Assembly: GCF_023343835.1 (NCBI RefSeq)
Contig: NC_064435.1
Span: 58,673,634 to 58,737,633, forward strand
Length of the DNA: 64,000 bases
Source of the DNA: Lagopus muta
Lineage: Eukaryota; Chordata; Aves; Galliformes; Phasianidae
Direction: 5' to 3'
Made by a program: the position numbers and the translations under genes
The notes under the pieces: model-generated
Told to the model about the DNA's origin: nothing
Database searches by the model: none
The model's input: the letters and a program-made list of their open reading frames with translations, nothing else
Shown: positions 1 through 11,749 of the stretch, in pieces
Layout: every line of letters starts with the position of its first letter
How positions within the stretch are numbered: the first letter of the stretch is position 1

Positions 1-3000
1 TGTTCCTCAGTATGACCTGAGCTCATCAATGTCTGGTTTCAGCTAAGTGAGCTTCCAGCCTTCACAGTGTACCCAGCTCGGGCTTCCTGCTGCCTTCTTG
101 CCTTACCCCCTGCACCTCCTCGGATGCTAATAAACTGCTTCCCTGTTCTGCAGATAAGAGTTTTCCTGATCACTTACAAGCCTGAAATATAGAGCGGGCC
201 AAAACTATACAACATCACTCCCCCACCAACACACTCACAAAAACCAACAACCTAAACCAGTTGGCATTTTGCTGACTCTTCACAACCACCCTGTCTCCAG
301 AGACTGTTTTGTTTTGGCACTCAGCATCAAGAATAACGTCAGATCCTAGCCAGTCATGTGGCGCCAGTGCGAAGTGAACAAAAGCCAAGGAAGGGAGTTA
401 TGGGGAAAAAAAGGCCACTGTTCCAAAAAAATGGAAATGATATCACTTTTCTCCTTAACAGCCCCAGTAAACTATCCCTCCCAATGGCAAGTGCTTCTTT
501 CTGCAGTTGCCTGCAGTAAGGGCACAAGTATGGATCATATTAGTGTGCTTCGCAGAGGCTAGATATTTATCATAAAACAGCATGTTTCAGTAAAAATTCT
601 TTCCCCTTCAATATGAGCTGAGCAGTGCTGTCCCTTGAAGTTAGCATGAGAAGTGAGGGCGTATGGATAGCCACAAGAACTGGAGCGTGCATTATCTGGA
701 AGGGAGGAGAGCCAGTCGTGCGCCTCATTACAGCACTTGCACTTTTCAGGAGTCATCATTTGCATTATGACATCTGCTAGAGATCTTAATTATGGGTTGT
801 GGCCCCACTGGAGTAGGCCTGAACAGATGTAAGTGTTATGTTTCTAATTATCTTAACACCTTTCTGGCAGGGTGTCATAAATACAAGTTAATTAAGCCCT
901 ATGATGCAGAGATATGAGTGTTTTGTGTTTTTTTTTTCATTCTGGTTTATAAATGAAAAAGCTGAGTGACTAGCTCATGCCTATTACTCATTCCTTAAAT
1001 CCTAACCCTCTCCGGGTCCTTTTTCTCAACCACTAGGTGCCTTCCACCTTGTGGAAAATCAGCACGTTTTTGCCTGTTGCTGATAAAATTAACAAAGTAC
1101 ATCCCATTCTTGTGCCAAATCTCAGGAAATTTTTCTTACAAAGTTGAAAAACATGAGGCATTTCAACTTCATGAAAGACCTCCCTTTCAGCCCTCTTGCT
1201 ACCCACCCATAGACTGGGTCCTTCAAGAGACATAAATATTCCCTGGCTACTCTAGCTGCAGAGAAAGGACTTGAAAGGAGCTGGGACAAAACAGGTTGGG
1301 TGGGCATTTTCTCCCTGCCTGCAGGTACAGCATGTGCACACACGAGGCCAGCAAAACATACACCCACTTTCTAGCCAAATAATGATCTCTTTCCACTAGC
1401 AAGCATCTGCAGAAATCGCATTTTGTTTTCAGATCAGTTTCTGAAGGGAAAAGCACAAGAAATAAACTTTAGATTTTCCAGAGCTATTGAGGGGATCTTG
1501 AGCAGTCAGGTGGAGAGACTGGTCTTGAACATGACCTAAGGCAGACACTTAGAAGTTTAGATAAGCAGAATTAAGCAATTAGAATGCCCTCAACTTAAGT
1601 TTCCAGAAGTCTTTTATGACACTTGGTATGTGAAACTTGCTGATATTCATAGTTACAACAAAAATCCCAGGCACCAGAACTCAGCTGGAAAAATATCATA
1701 AATTAAATTATCTCTCATTTATTTCATAGTTGTTTTATTGCAAAATCTCTGTGGTAAACTGCCCTATACCTGGAGTGCTGAATTCAAGCACTCTTTGTTT
1801 TAAAGTCTTCAAGCTGTCAGGGGAAAAATAAAAACTAGGAAGTCCAGTTTTCATCTTTTGAATTTGAGGTTAATATTTTTATTGTTTATTCATTTATTGT
1901 TTCTTTAGAGGAACTGGCAAAACTGATCTCAAAAATGCCTAAATTTGAGAGGAATTGCTGTTGTACCATACTGCTCCACAGGGCTCATACCAGTCAAAAT
2001 AGTACATAAGAAGATACACCTTGACTAATATGTGAATAATTATGAAGCTGTCCTTAGTGGTGTCTTGTATTTTGAAGGAAAACTTGTCATTGGAAACGGA
2101 GGCTGCTTTGTTGAACTGCCTGGACTGATGAGCGAGAGGCAACCCTGTACTTAGGGGGATTGCTGTTGAACAGATGGGATCACTGTTTTGCACATGATCG
2201 TGGAATGCAGTAAAATTGTTTGGTTCTGGGAAAGTTTTCCTCCCATGGTATTATCAAAATGGTCAGAAGGCCTGGTTCTGAAATCCACAGTCCCCCATGT
2301 AATCCTCACACATGCTTGAGGAAGACACGAATTACGAAGGAAACAAAGCATAGAAACATCAATTTTGCAGAGAGAGATTCTTATTTCTTGATATTAAGAA
2401 GGTGCAAAGGGAAGAAAACAGATATACAAGGAGCCTTTTTCTGCTAACAGCAGAAACGGGGGAAGGACGCCATGTTACTGCCTCATAGCTGACAGCCTGC
2501 AGTGACTTCAGCACACTGGGATGCAGAAACGCTTTCAGGAGAGTTCTGTCAAAATGTCTCTCTCCAGCACCTTGACACAGCAGGCCTTCATGTCTCTCTT
2601 CCAGTTTCAAGTCACCAAGGATGGTGGTGACATCCTCCTCAGCGCAGGATGGAGGTTAGGCCAGAGGTTACAAATGTAGGCTCCTCATCCATAGAGGCCA
2701 GGGGAATTCACTCCGCTGACAGGCTTAGGGCCCCCAAAGAGCTGCAGCAAAGCTTTGCTGCTTTGCACCCGCTGAGCATCTGGCCCTGAGCCTGTGAGAA
2801 GGAGGAATTAATGTGTCTCATGCTCTGTGCAGTTCTGAGCAGCTGCTCTGAAGGACTCTGGGAACGTGTGCCCTAGCTGAAAGCTCTGGAAAGGATCGAT
2901 TGTGCACAAGCATTCCAAAACTTCGGTGTTTTACAGGGCGTGAATGCAGGCTGGAAGAAATATGTAATGTAGTAAGCAGCTTCTTGGCAAATCTCTTTGC

Positions 3001-3304
3001 AGATCAGGTGGGTGAGGAAGAGATTATGTCCATTCCTACTGATTAAGAGCTGCATGGTGCCTGTCCATGGACCAGCTCTGATGGGATCAGGTGACCCCCG
3101 CCTGGTACAGCTATGTGCAGTGGTCTGGCTAACATGGGAGGGATTTTGCTGCGTGAATAAGTGTGAGCTCTCCCTCTGACTGGTTTTTGTCATTATTATT
3201 AATCAGGAGCTACATCTTTCAGTCTATCTTTATCTTAATATGGTAACTGCTTTAGTAGATCTGCCAAAGAAATCCTGCAAAGATTACTTAAAAAGTCATC
3301 TGAT

Positions 3305-3307
<3 letters not shown>
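1..3307. other. Intergenic sequence upstream of PARD6G
   Basis: I see no gene, RNA gene or recognisable mobile element here. Open frames on both strands are short (all about 106 codons or less), overlap one another, and have no recognisable protein family or splice structure. Base composition is AT-leaning and CpG-poor, as expected for vertebrate intergenic DNA. Confidence 0.6.

Positions 3308-3336
<29 letters not shown>
3308..3336. repeat. T homopolymer (29 nt)
   Basis: Uninterrupted run of 29 T on the + strand. It could be the reversed A-tail of an old retroposed sequence, but nothing recognisable lies to its right. It belongs to a set of six runs of 20 or more nucleotides that are all T on this strand. 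Confidence 0.95.
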
Positions 3337-3339
<3 letters not shown>

Positions 3340-3540
3340 AAGAAGCTTTCAGCTGCTGTGTGTTACATTTTTTAGAGATTGTGAACAGTAAGTCAAGATT
3401 TGTATTCTGTAGGACTGACTACCTTTGCTACAGCAGTTCCTTGTTACTTTTCCTTAATAGAAGGTGATATCCCTAACCACCTCTGAGAAGGGCTTGAGAG
3501 GGCTCTGAGGGCTAGATAGAGGGTTCAGCCTCTTATCCCT

Positions 3541-3807
3541 GGTAATAATGATAGGATGAAAGGGAATGGCCTCTGGCTGTACCAGTGGAGGTTCTGGTTG
3601 GATATCACAAAACATTTCTTCTCAGAAACTGTGGCGAGGCAGTGGCACAGGCTGCCCAGGATGGTGGTTGGGACACCATTCCTGGAGGTGTTCAAGAACC
3701 ATGTGGCACTGAGGGACGTGGTTTAGTGGGCAATATTGTTGGTAGGTGGATGACTGGACTAGATGATAGTGATCTTTCCAAACTTAATGATTCTATGATT
3801 CTATATA
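3541..3807 (+). mobile_element. CR1 LINE fragment, 3' end
   Basis: Contains diagnostic non-LTR CR1 3' phrases in order: 'aggctgcccagg', 'tggaggtgttcaagaacc', 'tggactagatgat', ending in 'atgattctatgattctat'. The octamer tail fixes the + orientation. This is a 5'-truncated, non-coding avian CR1 remnant. The 130-codon open frame across it is chance. The left edge is approximate because divergence hides it. Confidence 0.9.
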
Positions 3808-4238
3808 GTAAATTCCTTAAATTCGGGAATATTGAGGTAATTTATTTGTTTGTTGCTTTACCTTCCAAATTGAAGTTTTCAATAACTTACACTTTCATTA
3901 AGATTTTGTTGTTCGTTCCAGTTAACTGCATCCCACGCCAGGCTGAAAACCTCTTGAGTGTTTATATGAGAAACTGAAACTGAGGAAAAGTTTTATTATT
4001 CTATCTTCCTACCAAAACCCACGTTTCAGCTTCCAGCTCTTCTTGCTGTGTGTTAAATGGTTACCCAAGAGAGAACAGACACAACTTGTGGTTAAGAAGG
4101 ATTGCAGACGTCTGCCATAGGACAGTTCTTCTGTTCACTAAGCAAGTCAGGTAAGTACTTGGACCATAAACAGAAGGAATTACATCTATAGCAGCTTTCT
4201 CATATTGACATTATGTATTAAAATTGGCAGTATTACTT

Positions 4239-4320
4239 CTCATAGAATCATAGAATCAATTACAGTATGGCTTGAGTTGGAAAGGACCTCAACAATCCAG
4301 TCAACCCTCCTGCTATGGGC
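4239..4320 (-). mobile_element. CR1 LINE fragment, antisense
   Basis: Begins 'catagaatcatagaatcaa' followed by 'gagttggaaaggacctcaa' and 'tccagtcaaccctcctgc'. This is the reverse complement of the CR1 3' end, so the element runs on the - strand. Homology fades after about 4320. Confidence 0.85.
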
Positions 4321-4878
4321 AGTTTTGCAAACCCCTAAATTAGTCACTTTTCTTTCAGTTTCTTTAATTTAATGAAGATCTGATCAGCTTAAGCTCTTTA
4401 GAGAAATTGAGAACTACCACGGAAAGTTACTCTCCTACCATGGCGTGTGTTTTTACAGTCCATTCTAACTTAAATCACAGTTTCACAAAGCAGAGATGCT
4501 TGGGAAGGTAATGTCAACTATACAAATTATTTGATATTACAGGGATAATTAGAAGATGTATCCTGAACTTGCCAAGTTACAACTATGCTTCAATTTACTC
4601 AGCAATAGGACCAACTAAAGTGAGGCACAGGGAAGAGAGGCAGGCAGATGCCCCTGCACACGGGGATTATTTCAACTGTATTTTTAAAGTGTTTACAGTC
4701 ATCATCCTAACTTCATAAGTAACTGCTCTCTGCAACTTCCAGCTAGAGACCTAAAGAGCTTTCTGAAAATTTACACAGTGCTTCTTGAACAGGATGGCCT
4801 AAACCCATACCACTATTAGTGAACCTCCATCTCCTTTCCCAGAACCTCTGCTTTCTCTATTTCTCTTCTTCTTTTCTT

Positions 4879-4880
<2 letters not shown>

Positions 4881-4918
<38 letters not shown>
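4881..4918. repeat. T homopolymer (38 nt) with pyrimidine lead-in
   Basis: Thirty-eight consecutive T, preceded from about 4850 by a C/T-only stretch rich in 'ttctt'. It is the longest homopolymer in the window and is likely polymorphic and hard to assemble. Confidence 0.95.
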
Positions 4919-4922
<4 letters not shown>

Positions 4923-5050
4923 TCAATCTATTACTCTTACTATCAAGCCATAAATCATGCAATGGCCAGGGAAACTCTGCTGTGCTATTTGAGGTACAGG
5001 AACTTGAAGGTTGTGTTAATTTCAGTGGTCTGTGGCAGTGAATCAGGCAA

Positions 5051-5463
5051 GACCTGAGAGCAGCCTTTTAGTATCTAAGGGAGGGCAGTGAGAAAGAAGG
5101 GGACAGATTCTTCAGCAGGGTCTATTGTGATAGGACAGGGGAAACGGTTCCAAACTAAGAGAGAGGAGATATAGATTGGATGTATGGAAGAATATCCAAC
5201 TTTACAGTAAGGGTGGTACAGGTTGCCTGGAGTGTGGTTGGACTTAACGATCTTGAAGGTCTTTTCCAGCCTGAGCAATTCTATGATTCTAGGATTCTAT
5301 GAGTGGTGGTGGATGCTGCACCCTTGGAGGCACTCAAGGTCAGGCTGGACTGGGCTCTGAGCAACCTGATGTAGCCTGTAGGTGTCCCTGCTCAATGCAG
5401 GGGAGCTGGACTAGGTGGCATTTAGGGGTCCCTTCTGACTCAAATGATTCTATGATTCTATGA
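5051..5463 (+). mobile_element. CR1 LINE fragment with a nested second CR1 tail
   Basis: The body begins 'gacctgagagcagcctttt' and runs through 'gggtctattgtgataggac' and 'ggtggtacaggttgcc' at about 5228. It is then interrupted by a complete short CR1 3' end (about 5229-5302, ending 'attctatgattctaggattctatga' split over two octamers). The body resumes with 'gtggtggtggatgctgcacc' and reaches its own octamer tail at 5463. All segments are in + orientation. The last one ends about 300 bp before the PARD6G CpG island. Confidence 0.88.
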
Positions 5464-5749
5464 ATCACAGTGTAAACACAATTTTTATCCCACGTGGAAG
5501 TAGAAGAAGCTTCTTCTGAACAGACGGTGGAGAGCGAGTTCTGTTTTTCTGCTGAAATGAAGGACACTGGGAGACATTCTTACTAGTTTTTCCCTTTGGT
5601 CAAGAATGGAAAACCAACAATCAAAGCAATAACAAGGGAGAAAGGGATTAAAAAAAAAAGAGAGAGAGAGAGAGGGAATGAATATTCTGCATTCTCAAAA
5701 GCACAAAATTAAAAATCCTATCACTGTAGCAGGTACCAATATTATCAAC
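5464..5749. other. Spacer between CR1 and the PARD6G CpG island
   Basis: AT-leaning sequence holding a short A run followed by (GA)n at 5650-5674. CpG density rises abruptly at about 5750. No gene is seen. Confidence 0.5.
5650..5674. repeat. A10 followed by (GA)n microsatellite
   Basis: Ten A, then alternating GA to 5674: a purine-only simple repeat lying about 80 bp before the CpG island edge. Confidence 0.85.
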
Positions 5750-5840
5750 CAGCCGGGGCCCGTCGGCGTACGCCACTCGGGGCAGGAGCCGCGGGGCTGC
5801 GAACACCCGCAGGCTTCGGGGCGGAGGCAGACGGCCGAGC

Positions 5841-5888
5841 GGGCGTGGTTAAGCCGTACGGGCGTGGCTACGCGGCTCGGGGGCGTGG
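5841..5888 (+). promoter_or_regulatory. Three phased GGGCGTGG (KLF/Sp-type) boxes
   Basis: Identical octamers GGGCGTGG start at 5841, 5860 and 5881, spaced 19 and 21 bp, close to two helical turns. The sequence is the G-rich strand of the CACCC-type box bound by KLF/Sp zinc fingers. The third copy continues as GCGTGGGCC, one base from the EGR1 consensus. Binding is inferred, not shown. Confidence 0.6.
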
Positions 5889-5967
5889 GCCGCCGTCCCC
5901 CCGCGGCGGAGCGGGGGCGCGCGGCTGTCGGCTGCTGGAGCGCGAGCGCGGTGGAGCGGCCGCTCTC

Positions 5968-5972
5968 ATTGG
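5968..5972 (-). promoter_or_regulatory. Inverted CCAAT box
   Basis: ATTGG on the + strand (CCAAT on the - strand) within 'tctcattggcgcgcc'. This is the usual NF-Y context in CpG-island promoters, where the box lies about 60-100 bp before initiation. That would put PARD6G transcription start near 6030-6070. Confidence 0.55.
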
Positions 5973-6052
5973 CGCGCCGGGACAAAGTGGCCGGAGCGGC
6001 TGGGAGCTGAGCGGAGCTGGGCGCCGCGTGCCGCCGGCCGCGCGCGGGGCGG

Positions 6053-6123
6053 CGGGGGGAGGTGGAGGAGGAGGAGGAGAAGGAGGTGGAGGAGGTGGAG
6101 GAGGAGGAGAGCGGGGGGGGGGG
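6053..6123 (+). repeat. GGA/GGT-rich tract ending in G11, in the 5' UTR
   Basis: Purine-rich imperfect (GGA)n with GGT interruptions, ending in eleven consecutive G (6113-6123), immediately before the start codon. It has clear potential to form a G-quadruplex in DNA and mRNA, which could damp scanning. It is also open in the PARD6G reading frame, where it would encode acidic and glycine residues. Confidence 0.85.
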
Positions 6124-6142
6124 CGGCAGCGGCGCCGAGAAG

Positions 6143-6214
6143 ATGAACCGGAGCTTCAACAAATCTCAGACTCTGCGGTATCTGGAATGCAGCGCAGTGG
6201 AAGTGAAGAGTAAG
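6143..6214 (+). CDS. PARD6G: PARD6G coding exon 1 (residues 1-24)
   Basis: Encodes the first 24 residues of Par-6 gamma, beginning MNRSFNKSQTLRYLECSAVE. From memory, human PARD6G starts almost identically and also ends its first coding exon after residue 24 (KSK). The other family members, PARD6A and PARD6B, have different N-termini, so this exon assigns the paralogue. The start has A at -3. The frame is open upstream to a TGA at 6008 but has no upstream in-frame ATG. The exon ends AAG|GTGAGC, a good donor, leaving a phase-0 intron. It carries the start of the PB1 domain, including Lys22 of the VEVKSK motif. This corresponds to the Par-6 lysine that contacts the acidic OPCA loop of atypical PKC. 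Confidence 0.95.
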
Positions 6215-7598
6215 GTGAGCGCGGCCTCGCCGCCGGCCGTACGGCCCGGGGCGCTGAGGGCGGGCAGGCGAGGTCTCCGCTCCCGGCGGTGCGGGCGGGC
6301 GCGAGGGGCCCCGTGCCCGTCGCCGCTGCTCGATCTTTTGTTTCGCCGCCGGCGCTCGCTCGACGGGGCAGCGCGGGGAGCGCCGCCGGCCCGGTACCGT
6401 TCCGTTTTGCCTCGCCGCCGGCCGGCCGCGTCTCGGTGTCCCCGGCCGCTCACAGGTGCTGCGGATGTCGGGGCTTCAGCCGGTACGCCTCCGCGTGGGG
6501 AAACACGCGTGGAAGCGCAGGAAAGCTGCCCGGCCCTCGTCACCTGCCCGGCGGCGGGATGGCTGCTGCCCGAGGGGCGCTCGGCTACTTCGGTCCTCAC
6601 TGCCACCGAAATGTTGCGGGGTTACGGGTGTCCGTCGTGCTCCCGCAGCCGGGCAGTTTGTACTGCTCCCCAGGTGGGACGTGGCCCCTGCACTTATGGC
6701 GAGTTGTGGTCCCGTTCAGTGAGTGCCGAGTGGTGCCCTAAACGCGTAAACTCTAATCTAGAGCACTGGCCATAGGTGAGAATTGCACTCTCTTCCTTTA
6801 GCTTAACGTATCCATAGCGTGAGCTCCTTCCCTTAATAACAGATTTAAGAGAGTCCTATAACAAAGACTCAGAGCCCTGTTTACAGCTGCAGTGGTCTCG
6901 TAAGCGAGCCCTGTGTAGGTGCAGAGTGGTAGGGGGCTGTGAGCACACTGTTGTGGATGGTGAGAGGGAGCTACTTGGTACTCATTGAGTGGTGTCCTGC
7001 TGTGTGTAAAGCACTGTCCTGTGGTGGGGATGGAGCCAGCACAAAGCTCTGGTCGGTGGTGCCACATGAGGGGCTGTGTGGGACTGGATGAAGCTGCTGT
7101 TGGTAGCTCCCAAGCAGTCAGTTGCCTCTGTTTTGCAAGCACGAGGCCTGCCCCAGCCTGCCAGAAAACCAGAAAGTTGAGTCTGCGTGCTGTTGGTTGG
7201 TGCCTGTCGGGCAGCAGCGCTGGGACCTGGCTGGTTGCTCCTGGGCACCGTGTTGCAGCCACCAGCTATGGGGCTTGGGTGGCTTCAAAGGGCTGGGCTC
7301 TGTTGTGGAGGGGCTCAGTGGGAGCGTTGCCTTGGCACGTGGTGCAAGGCATTCCTCTCGTTGTGGGTTGAGTCAGATCTGGAGGAGCTGTGGGGAGTCA
7401 TATAGGCTGCAAGCTTGACTTCTAATTTTTTTATTTCTGTTCTCCAAAAGAAAGACCTTGGAAATCAGTTTGCGCCTGTAGTTATTGGAATGGGAGAGTT
7501 TATCACATCCTTGGTACTGTGCTGGATGAAACAGTTGTTTAGCAGTCCCCAAATACCTGTAAATTTTAAGATTTCTGATGTGTGTCAGAGAATTATTT

Positions 7599-7630
7599 AA
7601 AAAAAAAACAAAACAAACAAACAAAAAAAA
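7599..7630. repeat. A-rich simple repeat (AAAC-type)
   Basis: A10, then CAAAACAAACAAACA-type units, then A8. A low-complexity intronic repeat on the + strand. Confidence 0.8.
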
Positions 7631-10600
7631 CCAACAACTTTAAAAAAGGGAAGGAGCATCATGGTAGCTAAGCTCACTGATTCATAATTGCCTTTCTTAC
7701 ACACAGTAAGTATGTGAGCTCTGTGATGAGGGGATTGTAGCTGCTCTGAACCTGGACCGAGCCAGGCCTGTGGCCATAGCTGGGGACATGGCTGTGTCCA
7801 TGGTTATTCTGATGCCTTGCAGTTTTTGCAGCAGGAGATTTGGGAGTGATGTACTCTCTGCCTGCTGGTGTCTAAGCCTAGCTTTGTGGCACAGCGTAAC
7901 GTGTCCCAGTGTGCATCAGGCCAGCTTTTTTCTTTGGGCAAATGGAAGATGTTTTAGAAGTCTCCTGGTCACTGACTTGCAGTAGGTTCCGAAGGGGAGG
8001 AGGGAATATGAGCCCTCTGCATGCATCTGCTCGCAAACATGGCAGTTACGGTAATTGCAATTGCAGAGTCTTGTGCTTTAGGGAGCCGTCTTCCTTCAGG
8101 CCCTGTCCTGCCCCCATCTCCGCCCCTGAAGCCGGCCTTATAATCAAAGCACTTATGAGCTTATTGCTGGATGGGAGAGGAAGGAGAAGGAGAAACCTGC
8201 TTAGAAATTGGCACATGTCAAAGGAAAATAATAATTGAATTGTAATTATATCTTCTCCCTTTTCTCTACTTCAGTGTTTCTCAACAGAGCAAATTAGAAG
8301 CTCAGTTGTTATCTAGGTGTTGTCCCTGCTGCTCAAAATAAGTGTTTCAGCCCTTTTAGACAGGATCTGAAGCCACTTTATCTTGCAGGCCTGAAAGAGC
8401 TGTGTATTCTCCTGTGTCTCGAACTCGCCCAGTCTGGTGACAAGTGGCGTGGCTGCTCCCTTTGAAGAAATTACCTCTAATCTCTAAAAAAAGGCTTCCA
8501 GATGACTCTTTCTCTCCCGTTCACCAAGATTTCCAGAGCAAACAACGTGTGGAGATTCTTGTTTTATTAAGAATCCTTCCTGTTGGCACTGGATCACAAA
8601 CCTATTCTTCGTTTCTCTCTCTAGCTTTACTGAGAGGTTGAAGGCCCCTCTCTTTGTGAATGTATGCCTACAGAAGAACCAGAACTTATAAAATAGGAAT
8701 TCCTGCATTAATACTGAGACTTCCTCTTTAATTACAGTTCTGTGTAGTCCATGTTCTTTCACTCTCCTCCAATTGAGTGAAAAACTGCATTATTTTCTGT
8801 AAGCTGTATATGTTCATAAGAATTCTTTCTCGGGTTTTCAAAATAGTTAGTTGCCTGAAAAAAAACGATCCTTTACAAAAGCCACCTTGTTTAGCTGCCT
8901 GTTGAAGAGTGAAAACTTGGAGCAATAGTTGAGGACTATGAAAGTACAGCTGCCTGACTCGGGTGCTGTTTTGGATGCTTGACACTGCTGCCATGTTAAT
9001 AGTGTCATGTTTTCTTGTACTACAAACTGATATACAAATTAACAATGTGACTAACATCCTTCTACTGTAAACAAGCCCATTAAGATAAATATACCAGTTA
9101 ACCATAACTGTATTTCCTTTTCTCTCTTCTCTCACCTAATTTCTGCTTTGTTCCACTGAATGTTCATGTCTGTCTGAATGCCACTACTGGATTTTTAATA
9201 AACTTTCAGCTATATTCTGTTGTATCCACAGTATGAGTGTGAGATTGATGTGGGCCTTGAGGATACGGAATGCTTGTGGTCAGCCGTGCTCTGGGTTTTT
9301 ACCTGGTAACTAACAGGGAAAATAGTGGCTTCAAGTCTCGGGCATGTGTATGAGCTCGATAGTGCTTTAGCAGCTCTCCTCCCAGCTGCTGTTTGGGTGT
9401 AACAGCCTAACACCTCTGGAGTGCCTTATCCTGCCTACGTGTCATCTCCTTTTGTTGGAAATGTACGTGTACCCATTACATAAAAATACCTGGTTTAACC
9501 TTCAGCATCCTTTCTTTTTCCTCCAAAAGTTGCTGGTACGGTTCAGATACCTTAGCAATCTGTGTCAATAGAGATAAGAACAAACTTACGCCATTTCTGT
9601 GCGAAGAGATTGTAAAGTTCTGCTGCTTCTCTCTCAAGTTAGCTTAGTGAGAGAGGCCTACAGATCGTATTTCCCAGCCTTGTGCACTTTTACTGATCTC
9701 ACTCTAACTCTGAGAGTTGTACAGGCCTTTTGGAGTTCAAGGGATGTTTTCCATGTGTTGCATGCTTCAAAAATGATGAGAAAGCTGAAAATCCTGTAGG
9801 TTTAAAAAGTCTTCAAGCCTGCTTTGTGTTTTTAAGTAGTACTTTAGTTTCTTCCAAGTTAGGATCCTATTTATCATACCTAGAACACAATGAAAATAAG
9901 CGCAGTGAAAAACTCAATGACCAGATGTTTGAACTGCTGGTTTTGAGCTTCAAAATATTTGATTACATGCAAAACAAATGTGGCATGGTCTCAGAAAACC
10001 ACAGAGCTTCCCCTTTCAAAATGAAGACATTATGCCACAGCAACATCAGCTCAAGTCAGTCTGGATTTTTGTAAAATGTATCAACAGTAGATACTTATCC
10101 TTTGAACATCAGTCTTTGAAGAGGTCTTTCCCTTGTTCCCTTCCCTCCCAGCTTGCAGGGCTTTTGACTGTACGTACAGTGGTTATTGCATTGTACTAAG
10201 CAGCATTTGCTAAACTGCTGGTTACTCTGTTATTACAACTCCTTGTTTTCCCTAGCAGGATAATTCTCTGAAGCGGTCATACTTGATAAACTGAGGTCTG
10301 TCTTTGAATGTTAGGTCATTTGAGAGAAAGTGACTGCAGCTTAACAAGTTACCATCCATCAGCTGAGCCCTGTGCTTGCTCAGTGCCTTTCACAGGTAAG
10401 AAGCCAAACTGCCCAGCTGCAAAGAGAACCATTCTGCAGTGGTTCTGCTACCTTGTGTTTTGGCATTTCCCATACTCTCCTGTGCTTGATCCACCTCCAG
10501 GTTCTCACCCTTGCTTTTGTGGTCACTTTTATGCTAGTGACTTAGGAATTCCTGATCTGCTTGAAATTCCATCCAACAAGCCTGTCTTATGGAGTCGTCT

Positions 10601-11749
10601 TCTAGATTTCCGTCTCGCCACACTGAAACTGTCCTGAAGGCCACAGAACAACGGACCTTTAATTTGCTGGGATGCTCTTTAAAGTTGAAAAGCTGTTTAC
10701 AGCTGGAGTCAGAAAGGAATGTCTTCTGTTGCAGGCTAAAATACCTGTGGAGGCTCCATCTGGCAGCCTGCAGGACCAGCCACCTCTGAGGAGTTCTTCA
10801 GGGCTGCAATTAATAGTGCTTTCCTCAGTAGTGCCTTATCATGCCTTTGTGTGCGCTTTTACTAACCAAGAAACACTCTCCCAAAGATTGATTGCTTGCC
10901 CCTAATTACATTTACAATGCAGCCAGACGTTAAGGATGAAATGTACCTCCTGAGACATTCCCTCCCTGGAAGTGAAGGCAAGGTCTCCCAGCACAGTTAG
11001 TGCCGCTCCCATTGGAAATTCCTGCAGTTAATTGAGGCAGGGATGTCTGGGGCAGGGTGCGTTGTACCAGCCCCAGGGCCACCCAGCCTGGGGCCATCCT
11101 CCTGCTTCCCTGTCAGGTCTGGTAAGGTGTGCCTGTGTATCACATTGCTTCTCTGCAGCTGCTGGTGGCTGTGGAGAGCTCTGGCAGAAACTAAAAGGGT
11201 CTTAAATGAGTTTGCTACCAGCCAGAGCCCTTACTGGTTACATCACTTAGAAAATGGTGGGAAAGTGGTTCGCTCTGGCTGGAGACCTGTTCTAGTGCAG
11301 GGCTGCCTTTCTGCCTGCAGGCTTGTGTGCTGCTGGCAGTGTGTAATACCAGGTCTCCTGACTGCTTTGTGCTGCTTTGTCCTGCAGGTGGCAAGGGGCC
11401 AGCTGCTTCTTTTTGCCTTGTGCTGATGGTGGCATGCCATGGATGCCTGCTTCCCGTGCTGTAATTGTGCTAAGGCTTGATGGTGCATGGGGTGCATGTT
11501 GAGCAGTGCTCTTGAAAATACAGGACCAGTTTGCTCCACATCCTTTGCAAGCAGGCTTTGGTTCATCCTTGAAATTAGGAAACTGGAAGAGATTCCTTTC
11601 TGGATGGGGAGAGCAGCCATGTAAGGCAAATATTTCTTTCTTTTTAAAGGCTTTGTTGTGAACAACAGCTGCATGAAGTAGGACAGCAGCGTGGATTTGA
11701 AGATGTTTATCGTGAGCTGAAGCAGAGAGGGCAGTTAGGCTGGTGACCC

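Larger units (their letters stand above)
5750..6720 (+). promoter_or_regulatory. PARD6G: CpG island and promoter of PARD6G
   Basis: The sequence switches from CpG-poor to very GC- and CpG-rich at about 5750 and returns to background at about 6720, spanning the region upstream of exon 1, exon 1 itself and the start of intron 1. It contains three GGGCGTGG boxes, an inverted CCAAT box, a NotI-type GCGGCCGC site and the palindrome GGCGTACGCC (5765-5774). No TATA box is evident, so dispersed initiation is expected. The exact transcription start is not visible; somewhere between about 5970 and 6060 fits the CCAAT position. Limits are by eye. Confidence 0.88.

Noticed and set aside
5695-6162. 155-codon - strand open frame opposite the PARD6G 5' UTR and exon 1
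   Set aside because: It is the antisense of a GC- and GGA-rich tract, giving low-complexity serine/proline runs; long frames are expected by chance in CpG islands.
6289-6741. Several open frames (88-150 codons) across the start of intron 1
   Set aside because: GC-rich CpG-island sequence is poor in stop codons; no family resemblance and no conserved splice pattern. The exon 1 donor at 6215 explains the true frame.
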